A stretch of 64,000 nt of DNA from Mesorhizobium loti (GTDB lineage Bacteria > Pseudomonadota > Alphaproteobacteria > Rhizobiales > Rhizobiaceae): NCBI RefSeq assembly GCF_002858745.1, contig NZ_PJRO01000006.1, forward strand, positions 186,001-250,000. Direction: 5' to 3'. Below the pieces are notes generated by a model, which did not search any database, was not told where the DNA came from, and was given only the letters and a program-made list of their open reading frames with translations. A program made the translations under genes and the position numbers. Shown here piece after piece: positions 1 to 8,760 of the stretch; position 1 is the first letter of the stretch, and each line of letters opens with the position of its first letter.

Positions 1-1
1 G

Positions 2-1672
2 GCGCAGGAAGCGCCCGGTACTGAGGATTCGCTGCTGGAGATCGTGCTCGCCGCCGACAAGGAGCGTGCTGCGTTGCTGGAAGAGGAAAAGACAGCGACC
101 GATCCCAACCGAATTGCCGAAATCCATATACGGCTGGCCGATATCGATGCGCACACCGCCGAATCCCGTGCCGCCACCATCCTCGCCGGCCTTGGCTTCG
201 ACGAGGCTGCCCAGGCGCGTCCGGCATCATCCTTTTCCGGCGGCTGGCGCATGCGCGTTGCGCTCGCGGCGGTGCTGTTTTCCGAGCCAGACCTTCTGCT
301 GCTCGACGAGCCGACCAACTATCTCGATCTCGAAGGCACGCTCTGGCTCGAAAACTACGTGTCGAAGTATCCGCACACGGTATTGCTGATTTCGCACGAT
401 CGCGACCTGCTCAACCGTGCGGTCAACTCGATCGTTCATCTCGACCAGCAGAAGCTGAGTTTCTGGCGCGGCGGCTACGACCAGTTCGAGCGGCAGCTTT
501 CCGAGCAGCAGGAATTGCAGGAAAAAGGCCGCATCAAGCAGGAAGCGCAGCGAAAGCATCTGCAGTCCTTTGTCGACCGCTTCCGCGCCAAGGCTTCAAA
601 AGCAAGGCAGGCGCAGTCGCGCATCAAGGCACTGGAGCGCATGAAGCCGATCGCAGCCCTGGTCAACGATTCGGTCAAGCCATTCTCCTTTCCGGAGCCG
701 GTGAAAACGGTGGCCTCGCCGATTGTGGCGCTTACGGGTGTGGAAGTCGGTTATGCGCCAGGTAAGCCGATATTGAAGAAGATGACGTTGCGCATCGACG
801 CCGACGATCGCATCGCGCTGCTTGGCGCCAACGGCAACGGCAAGTCGACTTTTGCCAAGTTGCTCGCCGGACGGCTCAAAGCAGAAGCCGGCACGATGAC
901 GATCGCGCCTGGCTTGAAGGTGGCGATCTTCGCGCAGCATCAGCTCGACGATCTGCGCCCGGACGAAAACGCCTATGAACATGTTCGCCGTCTCATGCCG
1001 GACGCCCCGGAAGCGAAGGTGAGGGCGCGTGTCGCTCAGTTCGGCCTGGCAACGGAGAAGATGAACACCGCCGCCAAGGACCTGTCCGGTGGTGAAAAGG
1101 CGCGCCTGCTGATGGGCTTGGCTGCCTTCGATGGCCCGAACCTGTTCATCCTCGACGAACCGACCAACCATCTCGATATCGATTCCAGAGAATCGCTGAT
1201 CCATGCACTCAATGATTTTCCGGGTGCGGTGATCCTGGTTTCGCACGACCGCCACCTGCTCGAGGCGACGGCCGACCGGCTCTGGCTGGTCAAGGACGGC
1301 GCGGTCAACCCGTATGACGGCGATCTCGACGATTACAAGACGCTGGTGACCGGCGTGTCGGCAGATCGTCGCGAGAAGCGCGAGGCGGACAAGGCTTCCA
1401 AAGCCGACCGTCGCCGGGAGGCAGCAGCCAGGCGCGCGGCACTGGAGCCGCTCGCCAAGGAAATCCGTGCGACCGAGGGGTTGATGGACCGACTGCGCAA
1501 GCGCATCGACCTGATCGAGGACGAACTCGCCAATCCGGCGCTTTATGAGAAAGACCCCATCAAGGCGACGCGCTTTGCCAAGGAACGTTCGGAACTGGCA
1601 GCCCAGCTTAGTGGGCACGAAGATCGCTGGCTGACGATGTCGGCAGAGTATGAGGAAGGCATTGCGGAGTAG
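2..1672 (+). CDS. ABC-F family ATPase (5' end outside window)
   Basis: Soluble tandem-ATPase protein of the ABC-F class (Uup/YheS-like), proteins that act on the ribosome rather than in transport. The reading frame is open to the window edge, so the start and the first Walker A lie upstream. Visible in order: the first signature (SGGW) and Walker B with DEPTNYLD near base 305, the linker between the two ATPase domains, the second Walker A GANGNGKST at bases 824-850, the second signature LSGGEKAR near 1085, Walker B DEPTNHLD near 1160, and a charged C-terminal coiled coil. About 556 residues are visible, so probably some 60-75 are missing compared with a typical 620-residue member. There are no membrane segments. 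The exact subfamily cannot be settled without the N-terminus. Confidence 0.93.
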   Translation, partial: AQEAPGTEDSLLEIVLAADKERAALLEEEKTATDPNRIAEIHIRLADIDAHTAESRAATILAGLGFDEAAQARPASSFSGGWRMRVALAAVLFSEPDLLLLDEPTNYLDLEGTLWLENYVSKYPHTVLLISHDRDLLNRAVNSIVHLDQQKLSFWRGGYDQFERQLSEQQELQEKGRIKQEAQRKHLQSFVDRFRAKASKARQAQSRIKALERMKPIAALVNDSVKPFSFPEPVKTVASPIVALTGVEVGYAPGKPILKKMTLRIDADDRIALLGANGNGKSTFAKLLAGRLKAEAGTMTIAPGLKVAIFAQHQLDDLRPDENAYEHVRRLMPDAPEAKVRARVAQFGLATEKMNTAAKDLSGGEKARLLMGLAAFDGPNLFILDEPTNHLDIDSRESLIHALNDFPGAVILVSHDRHLLEATADRLWLVKDGAVNPYDGDLDDYKTLVTGVSADRREKREADKASKADRRREAAARRAALEPLAKEIRATEGLMDRLRKRIDLIEDELANPALYEKDPIKATRFAKERSELAAQLSGHEDRWLTMSAEYEEGIAE

Positions 1673-1724
1673 GGCCCGGATACCCCGCGCCTCGGCGGGG
1701 CAGCCGGCTTAGCCATCTTTCGTG

Positions 1725-2189
1725 TCAGTGGATCGCACTGGTGGTCTCGCGAAGCCGCGGCAGCACGATCTTCCAGCCTTCGCTCATGTTCTTCAGGGCA
1801 AAGTCGTTGCGCGGCAGTTCGAAGCCGGAATGGACAAGCCGCACGCGCGTACCGGTTTCAGTCTTTTCCAGGCTGAACGACAGTACTGTGTCAAGGCGCG
1901 ATCCATAGCCGACATTGCCGTCGTCGCCGCCTTTCCAGGCATAGGTCAGGCGCTCATTGGGCCTGACCTCCAGAACCTGACAATGAATGGTACCGTCCCA
2001 GGCGCCAGCCGGCGTGGTCTGGAAGGTGAAGTGCGTGCCTTCCACTGCCGCGAACCCTTTTGGCTCCATCAGCCAGCGCGCCATCAGCGCGCCATCTGTC
2101 AAGGTTCTCCATATGGTTGCAGCATCATGGGGGAAAATTTCGTCGACGACGATCTGCTGAGTCGAGGGTTTCAATGCCAGGTCGTTCAT
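1725..2189 (-). CDS. SRPBCC / AHSA1-type domain protein
   Basis: A 154-residue single-domain protein of the START-like SRPBCC superfamily (Aha1 C-terminal type): N-terminal strand, then a helix around IWRTLTDGALMARWL, then repeated hydrophobic strands such as RLTYAWKGGD and a long C-terminal helix after NDFALKNMSEGW. Such proteins hold small hydrophobic ligands; the ligand here is unknown. It overlaps the upstream arsR-type gene by four bases (stop and start interlocked), so the two are translationally coupled. ArsR plus AHSA1 pairs are a common autoregulated module in soil bacteria. Function beyond the fold is not assignable. Confidence 0.88.
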   Translation of the reverse strand: MNDLALKPSTQQIVVDEIFPHDAATIWRTLTDGALMARWLMEPKGFAAVEGTHFTFQTTPAGAWDGTIHCQVLEVRPNERLTYAWKGGDDGNVGYGSRLDTVLSFSLEKTETGTRVRLVHSGFELPRNDFALKNMSEGWKIVLPRLRETTSAIH

Positions 2190-2515
2190 GGGTCGATTTC
2201 CTTGAGAAGAGTGCGAAGATCGGCGAACCGGTCGCGCCAGAAAGCGCCATAGTGGTTCATCCAGTCGGCCAGGGGGGCCAGGCCTTGCGGCTCGGCGCGG
2301 TAGTAGACGTTGCGGCCTTCGGGGCGCTCGGCGACCAGGCCTGCCTGCCTGAGCGCCTTGAGATGTTGGGAAATGGCCCCTTGGGTTACGCTGCTGTCGC
2401 GCGTCAATTCCGCCACTGTGAGTTCGTCGGAACGGAAGATGCGTTCGAAGATGGCCCGCCGGGTTGGGTCGGCAAGGGCGCGCATGACGGTGGTGATTTC
2501 AGCGACTTCAGTCAT
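2186..2515 (-). CDS. ArsR-family winged-helix repressor
   Basis: A 109-residue dimeric repressor of the ArsR/SmtB fold. The N-terminal DPTRRAIFERI motif and the helix-turn-helix SVTQGAISQHLKALRQAGLV (about residues 42-61) are typical. The beta wing follows with GRNVYYRAEP. No metal-binding cysteine cluster is present, so it is more likely of the SRPBCC-linked type than a metal sensor. It is first in a two-gene minus-strand operon with the SRPBCC gene. A near-perfect palindrome lies directly upstream of the start codon and is probably its own operator. Confidence 0.92.
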   Translation of the reverse strand: MTEVAEITTVMRALADPTRRAIFERIFRSDELTVAELTRDSSVTQGAISQHLKALRQAGLVAERPEGRNVYYRAEPQGLAPLADWMNHYGAFWRDRFADLRTLLKEIDP

Positions 2516-2517
2516 GA

Positions 2518-2565
2518 AAAACCAATTAGTGTATACTTATCGATTAGTCAACACTAATTGGTTTT
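2518..2565. promoter_or_regulatory. Palindromic operator upstream of the arsR-type gene
   Basis: Perfect 15-base inverted repeat: AAAACCAATTAGTGT at 2518-2532 and its reverse complement at 2551-2565, with an 18-base AT-rich spacer. It ends two bases before the arsR start codon, so a bound repressor would cover the promoter or the translation start. It also lies about 130 bases upstream of the divergent molybdopterin oxidoreductase and could affect that promoter as well. Operator function is inferred. Confidence 0.65.
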
Positions 2566-2695
2566 AGTGTCATGCTCAAACGACGAGGGGCGGAGAAATG
2601 CATTTCCGTCGGCATTCACGGCGAGGTTTCCTTTACCTCCTGTCCTTGGCCAACTGGCTCTACACTCCGGGCCGGCGAACAGGTAAAAGAGTGAT

Positions 2696-4804
2696 ATGAA
2701 CACCCATGCCAAGATCCGTATCGGCCATTCGGCCTGCCCGCATGACTGCCCGTCCACCTGCGCGCTCGATGTCGAGTTGCTGGCGCCGGACCGCATCGGG
2801 CGCATCCATGGTGCCAAGGACAACAGCTATACGGCGGGCGTCGTCTGCGCCAAAGTTGCGCGCTATGCCGACCGCGTGCATCACCCCGACCGACTGCTGA
2901 AACCACTGGTGCGCGCTGGCGCCAAGGGCGACGGCCAGTGGAAGGAAGCGAGCTGGGAGGCTGCGCTCGACCTCGTCGCCGAAAAATTCAATGCGGCGGA
3001 AGAAAGATACGGCTCGGAGACGGTCTGGCCCTACTTCTACGCCGGCACGATGGGGCTGGTGCAGCGCGACGGCATCGAACGGCTACGGCATGCGAAGAAA
3101 TATTCCGGCTTTTTCGGCTCGATCTGCACCAATCTGGCCTGGACCGGTTACGTGATGGGCACAGGTGCACTGCGCGGTTCCGATCCGCGCGAGATGGGCC
3201 GCTCCGACTGCGTCGTCATCTGGGGCACCAATGCAGTGGTCACCCAGGTCAATGTGATGACCCACGCCATCAAGGCGCGCAAGGAACGCGGTGCCAAGAT
3301 CGTCGTCATCGATATCTACGAAAACGCAACGATGAAACAGGCTGATGTCGGCTTGGTGGTGAAGCCCGGCACGGATGGCGCACTCGCCTGCGCGGTTATG
3401 CACGTGCTGTTTCGCGACAACATGGCCGATCGCGCTTATCTCGAAAAATACACCGACGATCCGAAGGGGCTTGAGGCACATCTCGCCGAGAAGACACCGG
3501 AATGGGCTGCGGCGATCACAGGGCTGACCGCCGCCGAGATCGAGGCTTTCGCGCGGCTGGTTGGTACAACAAAGCGTACCTTCTTCCGGCTGGGCTACGG
3601 TTTTGCACGCCAGCGCAATGGCTCGGCCAACATGCATGCTGCCCTTTCCATCGCCGCCGTGACCGGCTGCTGGCAATATGAGGGTGGCGGCGCTTTCCAT
3701 TCCAATTCAGGTATTTCCGGCTTCAAATTCAACAAGGATCTGCTCGAAGGCGATCGCTACCGTGATCCCAAGGTGCGCTATCTTGATCATTCGCGGATCG
3801 GTCCGGTACTGACCAATGCCGAGGATGCACTTTATGGCGGACCGCCGGTGACGGCGCTGCTGATCCAGAACACCAATCCGATGAATGTCGCGCCAGAGCA
3901 GCGCCTGGTGAAGGAAGGGTTCCTGCGCGAAGATCTCTTCACCTGCGTGCACGAGCAGTTCATGACCGATACAGCCAAGGTTGCTGACGTCGTTTTGCCG
4001 GCAACGATGTTCCTGGAGCATGACGACATCTACAAGGGTGGCGGCAACCAGCACATCACGCTGGGTCCGAAGCTGATTGAGCCGCCGGCCGGCCCGCGCA
4101 CCAATCATTATGTCATCGAGGAACTGGCCGAGCGACTAGGTGTCTCGCACATGCCGGGCTTTGGCCTGACCGAGAAGGAGCACATCAACGCGCTGCTCAA
4201 GAACCGCGACCTCGATTTCGATACGCTGCGCGAACAGCGCTGGGCGGACATGCAGCCGGATTTCGAGACCGCGCATTTCCTCAAAGGTTTCGGTCATCCG
4301 GATGGCAAGTTCCGCTTCAGGCCGCAATGGAACGGCGGCTACGCACCGAACAAGCCGCCGCGGAGCATGGGCATTTTCGGTCCTGTCGAGCAGCTTCCGG
4401 AGTTCCCGGATCACGTCGACCTGATCGAAGTGGCGGATGCCGAGCATCCATTCCGCTTGGCAACGTCGCCGGCGCGCAATTTTCTGAACTCTTCCTTCGC
4501 TGAAACGCCCGTGTCGCAGGCCAAGGAAGTGCGGCCGGAACTGCTTATCCACCCCGAGGACGCAGAGGCGCTTGGGCTTGCCGATGGTGCGCGCGTCGAG
4601 GTCGGTAACCCGCGCGGCGAAGTGGTGCTGCATGCCAAGCTGTTTGCGGGTCTGAAGCGCGGCGTGGTGATTGCCGAAGGCATCTGGCCGAATTCGGCGC
4701 ATGAGCGCGGCGAGGGTATCAATGTGCTGACCGGTTCCGATGCGCCGGCGCCTTATGGCGGGGCTGCTGTGCACGACAACAAGGTCTGGGTAAGAGCGGC
4801 TTAA
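2696..4804 (+). CDS. Molybdopterin-dependent oxidoreductase with N-terminal [4Fe-4S] site
   Basis: A 702-residue enzyme of the bis-MGD molybdopterin oxidoreductase (DMSO reductase / BisC) family. A [4Fe-4S] cluster motif is visible at the N-terminus: Cys14, Cys18, Cys22 and Cys51. The molybdopterin fold runs from about residue 55 to 560 (for example the GTNAVVTQVN and LIQNTNPMNVAPEQ stretches), followed by the molydopterin dinucleotide-binding domain (ATSPARNFLNSSFAET, then GDAxxLGLADGARVEV-like). There is no twin-arginine signal, so it is probably cytoplasmic. No partner electron-transfer subunit gene lies next to it. The substrate cannot be read from sequence; relatives are annotated as oxidoreductases of unknown substrate. 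Confidence 0.9.
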   Translation: MNTHAKIRIGHSACPHDCPSTCALDVELLAPDRIGRIHGAKDNSYTAGVVCAKVARYADRVHHPDRLLKPLVRAGAKGDGQWKEASWEAALDLVAEKFNAAEERYGSETVWPYFYAGTMGLVQRDGIERLRHAKKYSGFFGSICTNLAWTGYVMGTGALRGSDPREMGRSDCVVIWGTNAVVTQVNVMTHAIKARKERGAKIVVIDIYENATMKQADVGLVVKPGTDGALACAVMHVLFRDNMADRAYLEKYTDDPKGLEAHLAEKTPEWAAAITGLTAAEIEAFARLVGTTKRTFFRLGYGFARQRNGSANMHAALSIAAVTGCWQYEGGGAFHSNSGISGFKFNKDLLEGDRYRDPKVRYLDHSRIGPVLTNAEDALYGGPPVTALLIQNTNPMNVAPEQRLVKEGFLREDLFTCVHEQFMTDTAKVADVVLPATMFLEHDDIYKGGGNQHITLGPKLIEPPAGPRTNHYVIEELAERLGVSHMPGFGLTEKEHINALLKNRDLDFDTLREQRWADMQPDFETAHFLKGFGHPDGKFRFRPQWNGGYAPNKPPRSMGIFGPVEQLPEFPDHVDLIEVADAEHPFRLATSPARNFLNSSFAETPVSQAKEVRPELLIHPEDAEALGLADGARVEVGNPRGEVVLHAKLFAGLKRGVVIAEGIWPNSAHERGEGINVLTGSDAPAPYGGAAVHDNKVWVRAA

Positions 4805-4985
4805 AGGTACCCGCTTCGACAATGATGTCCTGACGGCTGTGAAGCGCGGGTAAACTTGTTCCGAAATTGAAACATCACGGTCCATCATGCGCCTCTAATG
4901 CGAGCGGTTGGCCGGTCATATCCTTCTGTATCGACAACGGCGCCCGCCTTGCTTGTGCCGGCTGCCACAACAGAAGGTACACGCT

Positions 4986-5777
4986 ATGGTACTCGATCGT
5001 TTCAGGCTGGATGGACGCACTGCAGTTGTGACCGGAGGTGCGGCAGGGCTTGGCCAGGCCTTTGCGCTGGCATTAGCCGAAGCCGGTGCAAAGGTGGCCG
5101 TGATCGACCGCGATCCTGCGACCGAGACCGTTCAGGCGCTTGGAAAGCAGGGGGTTTCGGTTTCCGCCGACCTTGCCAAGGAAGAGCAGGTCGCGATAGC
5201 CGCTGGCAGAATCCTCGACTGGAGTGGCGGAAAACTCGACATCCTCGTAAACAATGCCGGCATCGCGACACCGCCGGCCCGCCTGCTCGAGGTAACCGTC
5301 GATGAGTGGGACCGCGCGATTACCGTCAATCTGCGCAGCATGTTCCTGGTGACGAAGGCGCTGTTGCCTGAACTGATTGCCGGCGGGCGCGGCTCGATCG
5401 TCAATTTGAGTTCTTATCTCGCCCTTGTCGGCGTCTATCCGGATTTCCCGGTAACGGCCATTCCATATGCCACGAGCAAGGCCGGCGTTGTCGGTTTCAC
5501 CCGCCAGCTTGCCATCGAATACGCCAAAGACAAGGTGCGCGCCAATGCGATCGCGCCCGGCTGGCACCTCGGCACGAAGCTCGGTCGCGAGGCTGAGGGC
5601 AAGATCAGCACTGAGGAATATCGGCGCTTCGCCGATTTTATGGAAAACTCCGTCCCTATGGGACATACCGGCCGGCCGGACAATCTGGTTGGGCTGCTCC
5701 TTTATCTGGCGAGTGACGCATCCTCCTATCTTACAGGGCAGATTATTGCTCACGACGGTGGCATTACGGCTGCCTGA
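4986..5777 (+). CDS. Short-chain dehydrogenase/reductase
   Basis: A 263-residue classical SDR. The NAD(P)-binding motif TGGAAGLGQAFA is at about residues 15-26, NNAG at about 86-89, the catalytic Ser in the NLSSYLAL region, and the YATSK motif supplies the Tyr and Lys. An aspartate after beta strand 2 (VIDRDP) favours NAD over NADP. The frame is open further upstream, but the ATG at 4986 is chosen because the dehydrogenase fold begins there and a GAAGG ribosome site precedes it. It is monocistronic, convergent with the lysR-type gene that follows. The substrate is unknown; 3-oxoacyl or sugar alcohol dehydrogenases are similar. Confidence 0.9.
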   Translation: MVLDRFRLDGRTAVVTGGAAGLGQAFALALAEAGAKVAVIDRDPATETVQALGKQGVSVSADLAKEEQVAIAAGRILDWSGGKLDILVNNAGIATPPARLLEVTVDEWDRAITVNLRSMFLVTKALLPELIAGGRGSIVNLSSYLALVGVYPDFPVTAIPYATSKAGVVGFTRQLAIEYAKDKVRANAIAPGWHLGTKLGREAEGKISTEEYRRFADFMENSVPMGHTGRPDNLVGLLLYLASDASSYLTGQIIAHDGGITAA

Positions 5778-5791
5778 TTTTGAGTAGGATG

Positions 5792-6709
5792 CTAGCGTTC
5801 GAATGGGCGCTGGGCGAGCCCGGCCAGAAAAGTCGCATCTCCTCTTGCTGAGGGATCGTAGGTGGCCACCATCATGGCAACGAAGGCTTTCACCTTGGGA
5901 CTGGTGAGATGCCTCGATGTATGCAGTGCCCAAGCGTCGACCCGTCGCCCCGGCACGGTTCCCCAATCGGCGAGCGCGCCTGTCCTGAAGTCCGGTTCCG
6001 CCAGCCAGCGCGGTATCACCGCGGCACCGGCGCCGGCCAGAACGGCGTTGTAGACAAGAAGCATGGAAGAACAGCGCAGGACTGTCCGAGGTCGGACGGT
6101 CCTGCGCTCGTTGCCGGCATTGATCGTCCATTCGGCCGTGTCGCGCGCCGCGGCGATCATCACAGCCGGCACAATAGCCCCGTCTGTTTCGGGAAGGGAC
6201 AACTGCGGTGGGGCGGCAAATACCAGATCGTCCCTGAGGAAGCATTGGCCGACCAGATCCGTGTCCGGTTCAGGGTTTGCTCGCACGACGATATCGAATT
6301 CCTCGGTAATCGGATCGACGAACCGGTCGTCGACGGAGACTTCGACCGTCACATCCGGATAGGCGGCGATGAACTTCGCAACGATTCTGCCGAGTGCTGT
6401 ATGCGCAAAGAGCCCTGGGACACTGATCCTCAGCTTTCCGCGCGGACGTCCGGCATGACCTGCTACCTCTTCGCCCACTTCCGCAAGCTCGTCGATGAGA
6501 TGTGCGGTCCTATCGCGTAGCAGCTGACCTTCTTCAGTCAGACGAAGTGCGCGTGTCCCGCGTTCGATCAGGCGGACCCCAAGATCCTGCTCCAATTCGC
6601 TCAAACGACGAGAAAGCGTGGTTTTCGGAATGCCGCTGGCTCGGCTGGCGGCGCTGAAACCACCATGCTGTGCGACCGTATTGAAGTCCGACAACTTGGA
6701 TATATCCAT
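5792..6709 (-). CDS. LysR-family transcriptional regulator
   Basis: A 305-residue LysR regulator. The winged helix (MDISKLSDFNTVAQHGGFSA, with the recognition helix around IPKTTLSRRLSELE) occupies residues 1-60; the remainder is the periplasmic-binding-like effector domain. The start at 6709 is chosen over an upstream in-frame start because it opens the conserved helix. The gene is divergent from the Old Yellow Enzyme gene at 6965, and an inverted repeat lies between them, the usual arrangement for a LysR regulator and its target. Confidence 0.92.
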   Translation of the reverse strand: MDISKLSDFNTVAQHGGFSAASRASGIPKTTLSRRLSELEQDLGVRLIERGTRALRLTEEGQLLRDRTAHLIDELAEVGEEVAGHAGRPRGKLRISVPGLFAHTALGRIVAKFIAAYPDVTVEVSVDDRFVDPITEEFDIVVRANPEPDTDLVGQCFLRDDLVFAAPPQLSLPETDGAIVPAVMIAAARDTAEWTINAGNERRTVRPRTVLRCSSMLLVYNAVLAGAGAAVIPRWLAEPDFRTGALADWGTVPGRRVDAWALHTSRHLTSPKVKAFVAMMVATYDPSARGDATFLAGLAQRPFER

Positions 6710-6723
6710 GGTTTTTGTTCCGG

Positions 6724-6746
6724 AAATGGCACGATTTGTACCATTT
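6724..6746. promoter_or_regulatory. Candidate LysR operator
   Basis: Inverted repeat AAATGGCAC / GTACCATTT with a five-base centre (one mismatched pair), starting 15 bases upstream of the lysR start codon in the divergent intergenic space. A second short dyad, ACCGA-AA-TCGGT, is at 6861-6872 nearer the reductase gene. Two spaced sites would fit a LysR recognition and activation pair. Inferred from position and symmetry only. Confidence 0.5.
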
Positions 6747-6964
6747 CGACCCGCTAATGTTTCAATCGGGTCGAAGCTATCTTTGCAGTGCACCCGCTGG
6801 CAATGGCGGAAAACGAGCGGTTTGCACGAACGTTTCGCCAATCCACGGTAGAGGGATCGTACCGAAATCGGTCCATCAATGACGTTTTCATCTCTGTTCT
6901 ACCCCCGCGTTCGCGCGTTGGTCGAATTGGGATGCCCCGGAGCTTGACGCAGAGGACGAGACAG

Positions 6965-8041
6965 ATGACCGATCTTTGGAACCCGATCACCATCGGCAAC
7001 ATGACCCTGCCGCATCGCCTGGCGATGGCGCCGATGACGCGCAGCCGTGCCAAGGCCGACGGCACGCCCGGCGATCTTGCCGCCGAATATTATGCCCAGC
7101 GCAGTTCGTTTGGCCTGATCGTTACCGAAGGCACGCAGCCGTCCGACGACGGGCAGGGCTACGTCACCACACCCGGTATCTACACCGATGGACATGTCGA
7201 AGGCTGGAAGAAGGTGACCTCGGCTGTTCATGACGCCGGAGGCAGGATGTTCATCCAACTCATGCATGTCGGACGTATGTCGCATCCCGACAACACGCCG
7301 CATCATCGCCAGCCGATTGCGCCATCGGCGATAGCGCCCGGTCTGCAGATGTTCACGGCTAGCGGCATGCAGGATGCACCGACCCCGCGCGCAATGAGTG
7401 CGGATGACATCAAGAAAACAGTGGAAGAGTTTGTTCTTGCCGCCAGGCGTGCCGTCGATGCCGGAGCGGACGGCGTCGAGATCCATGGCGCCAATGGTTA
7501 TCTGATCCACCAGTTCTTTGCTCTCAATGCCAACCATCGCACCGACGCGTATGGCGGATCGATCGAAAACAGGGCCCGGTTCGGAATAGAGGTGGCCGCG
7601 GCCGTTGCGGACGCCATCGGCCCGCAGCACGTCGGTTTTCGTATTTCGCCATCTGCTCCGATTGGAGGCCTGGTGGAAGGAGATCAGGCGGCAGATCTCT
7701 ATCGCCATGTTGTCACCGAATTGGACAGGCTGGGCCTTGCCTATCTGCATTTCCTGCACACCAGTGATGAGGTGCTCGCCGAGGACATCCGTACGCGCTG
7801 GTTGCGTCCACTGTTGTTCCTGCGTTCCGGACGCACACTGGAAAATCTGGAGGATGACCTGCTCACGGGGCAGGCGGATGTCTTGCCGATCGGTCGCTGG
7901 GCGCTGGCCAATCCCGATTTCATCGAGCGCTACAAGAACGGTACGGCGTATAACGAGGCGGACCGGGCGACCTTCTATGGCGGTGGCGCGCGCGGCTATA
8001 CCGACTATCCGTCGATTGGCAGGGCAGGGTCGATCCGGTAA
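6965..8041 (+). CDS. Old Yellow Enzyme-type FMN alkene reductase
   Basis: A 358-residue TIM-barrel flavoprotein of the OYE family (NemA-like), NAD(P)H-dependent reductases of electrophilic alkenes, quinones and nitro compounds. The start APMTRSRA motif (about residues 25-32), the substrate-binding HGANGYL motif (His and Asn, about 178-184), the NHRTDAYGGSIENR segment and the C-terminal flavin phosphate site region near GRWALANPDF are all present. The start is set at the ATG before TDLWNP. It is divergent from LysR and followed 42 bases later by the MarR-type gene, so induction by reactive electrophiles is plausible (inference). Confidence 0.93.
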   Translation: MTDLWNPITIGNMTLPHRLAMAPMTRSRAKADGTPGDLAAEYYAQRSSFGLIVTEGTQPSDDGQGYVTTPGIYTDGHVEGWKKVTSAVHDAGGRMFIQLMHVGRMSHPDNTPHHRQPIAPSAIAPGLQMFTASGMQDAPTPRAMSADDIKKTVEEFVLAARRAVDAGADGVEIHGANGYLIHQFFALNANHRTDAYGGSIENRARFGIEVAAAVADAIGPQHVGFRISPSAPIGGLVEGDQAADLYRHVVTELDRLGLAYLHFLHTSDEVLAEDIRTRWLRPLLFLRSGRTLENLEDDLLTGQADVLPIGRWALANPDFIERYKNGTAYNEADRATFYGGGARGYTDYPSIGRAGSIR

Positions 8042-8083
8042 TTTGGGCGTTGCATATGCATAGGAATCCTATATTGTTTCCGC

Positions 8084-8731
8084 ATGGAAACACCACAAAG
8101 CCCGCTTTCGCTCGAGTACCGCATTGGCGAAGGCCTTTCGCGACTGGCGGTGGTCCTGCGCGTCGATGAGTGGAACAGGGCGAAGGCGAGCGGCCTCAAT
8201 CCGACGCAGCTCGCTATTCTCGGCCTTCTGGAAGGACGCGGCGATGATGGGCTCGGGGTGAAGGAGGTCGCTGCCCATCTGGGCGTTTCTCAGCCCACGG
8301 CGACCGATTCGATCAATGCGCTGGAGCGAAAGAACCATGTCGCGAAACATCCGGGCGTGACCGATAAGCGTGCGGTGCGCGTGGCGCTGACAGCCGATGG
8401 TCTTGCCGCCATCGGGCAGACGAACCGAGAGCAAAGCCTTGCCGGGCAGGCGCTAGCCGCTCTCGGTGCAGGTGAGCGGGAAGACCTGTTGCTCGCGCTC
8501 GTCAAGATGATCCGCCACCTTCAGGAAACGGGTGCGATCCCCGTGCAGCGCATGTGCGTGAGCTGTCGCTACTTCGCTCCCTTCGCTCATGCGGATACCG
8601 CGCGGCCCCATCATTGCAAATTCGTCGACGCGGCTTTCGGTCAGCGAGAACTCCGCATCGATTGCCGCGATCACCTCGAAGCCGATCCCTCGTCCCGGGC
8701 TGCCACCTGGGACGCATTCCAAGCGGGATAG
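8084..8731 (+). CDS. MarR-type regulator with a four-cysteine C-terminal segment
   Basis: A 215-residue protein. Residues 1-150 form a MarR winged helix: recognition helix around VSQPTATDSINALERK, then wing residues DKRAVRVALT. The last 60 residues are unusual: Cys158 and Cys161 (CVSC), a His-His-Cys at 176-178 and Cys194, which together could bind a metal or Fe-S cluster or act as a redox switch. It heads a same-strand run of secreted protein, redoxin, glutamine amidotransferase and MOSC genes. The cluster-binding idea is an inference from Cys spacing. Most MarR proteins are about 150 residues, so the tail is an extension. Confidence 0.85.
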   Translation: METPQSPLSLEYRIGEGLSRLAVVLRVDEWNRAKASGLNPTQLAILGLLEGRGDDGLGVKEVAAHLGVSQPTATDSINALERKNHVAKHPGVTDKRAVRVALTADGLAAIGQTNREQSLAGQALAALGAGEREDLLLALVKMIRHLQETGAIPVQRMCVSCRYFAPFAHADTARPHHCKFVDAAFGQRELRIDCRDHLEADPSSRAATWDAFQAG

Positions 8732-8760
8732 TCGACCCTCCAGGCAAAAGGAACAGCATT

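Noticed and set aside
596..1618. 340-codon minus-strand frame
   Set aside because: Antisense shadow of the ABC-F gene; no motif and no ribosome site.
1683..1700. CCCCGC / GCGGGG hairpin after the ABC-F gene
   Set aside because: Stem is short and no U-tract follows on either strand; not called as a terminator.
2572..2694. 40-codon frame ending just before the molybdopterin oxidoreductase
   Set aside because: No ribosome site, no family pattern; probably leader DNA.
4805..4900. Imperfect TACCCGCTTC / GAAGCGCGGGTA hairpin after the molybdopterin gene
   Set aside because: Long loop and bulged stem, no U-tract.
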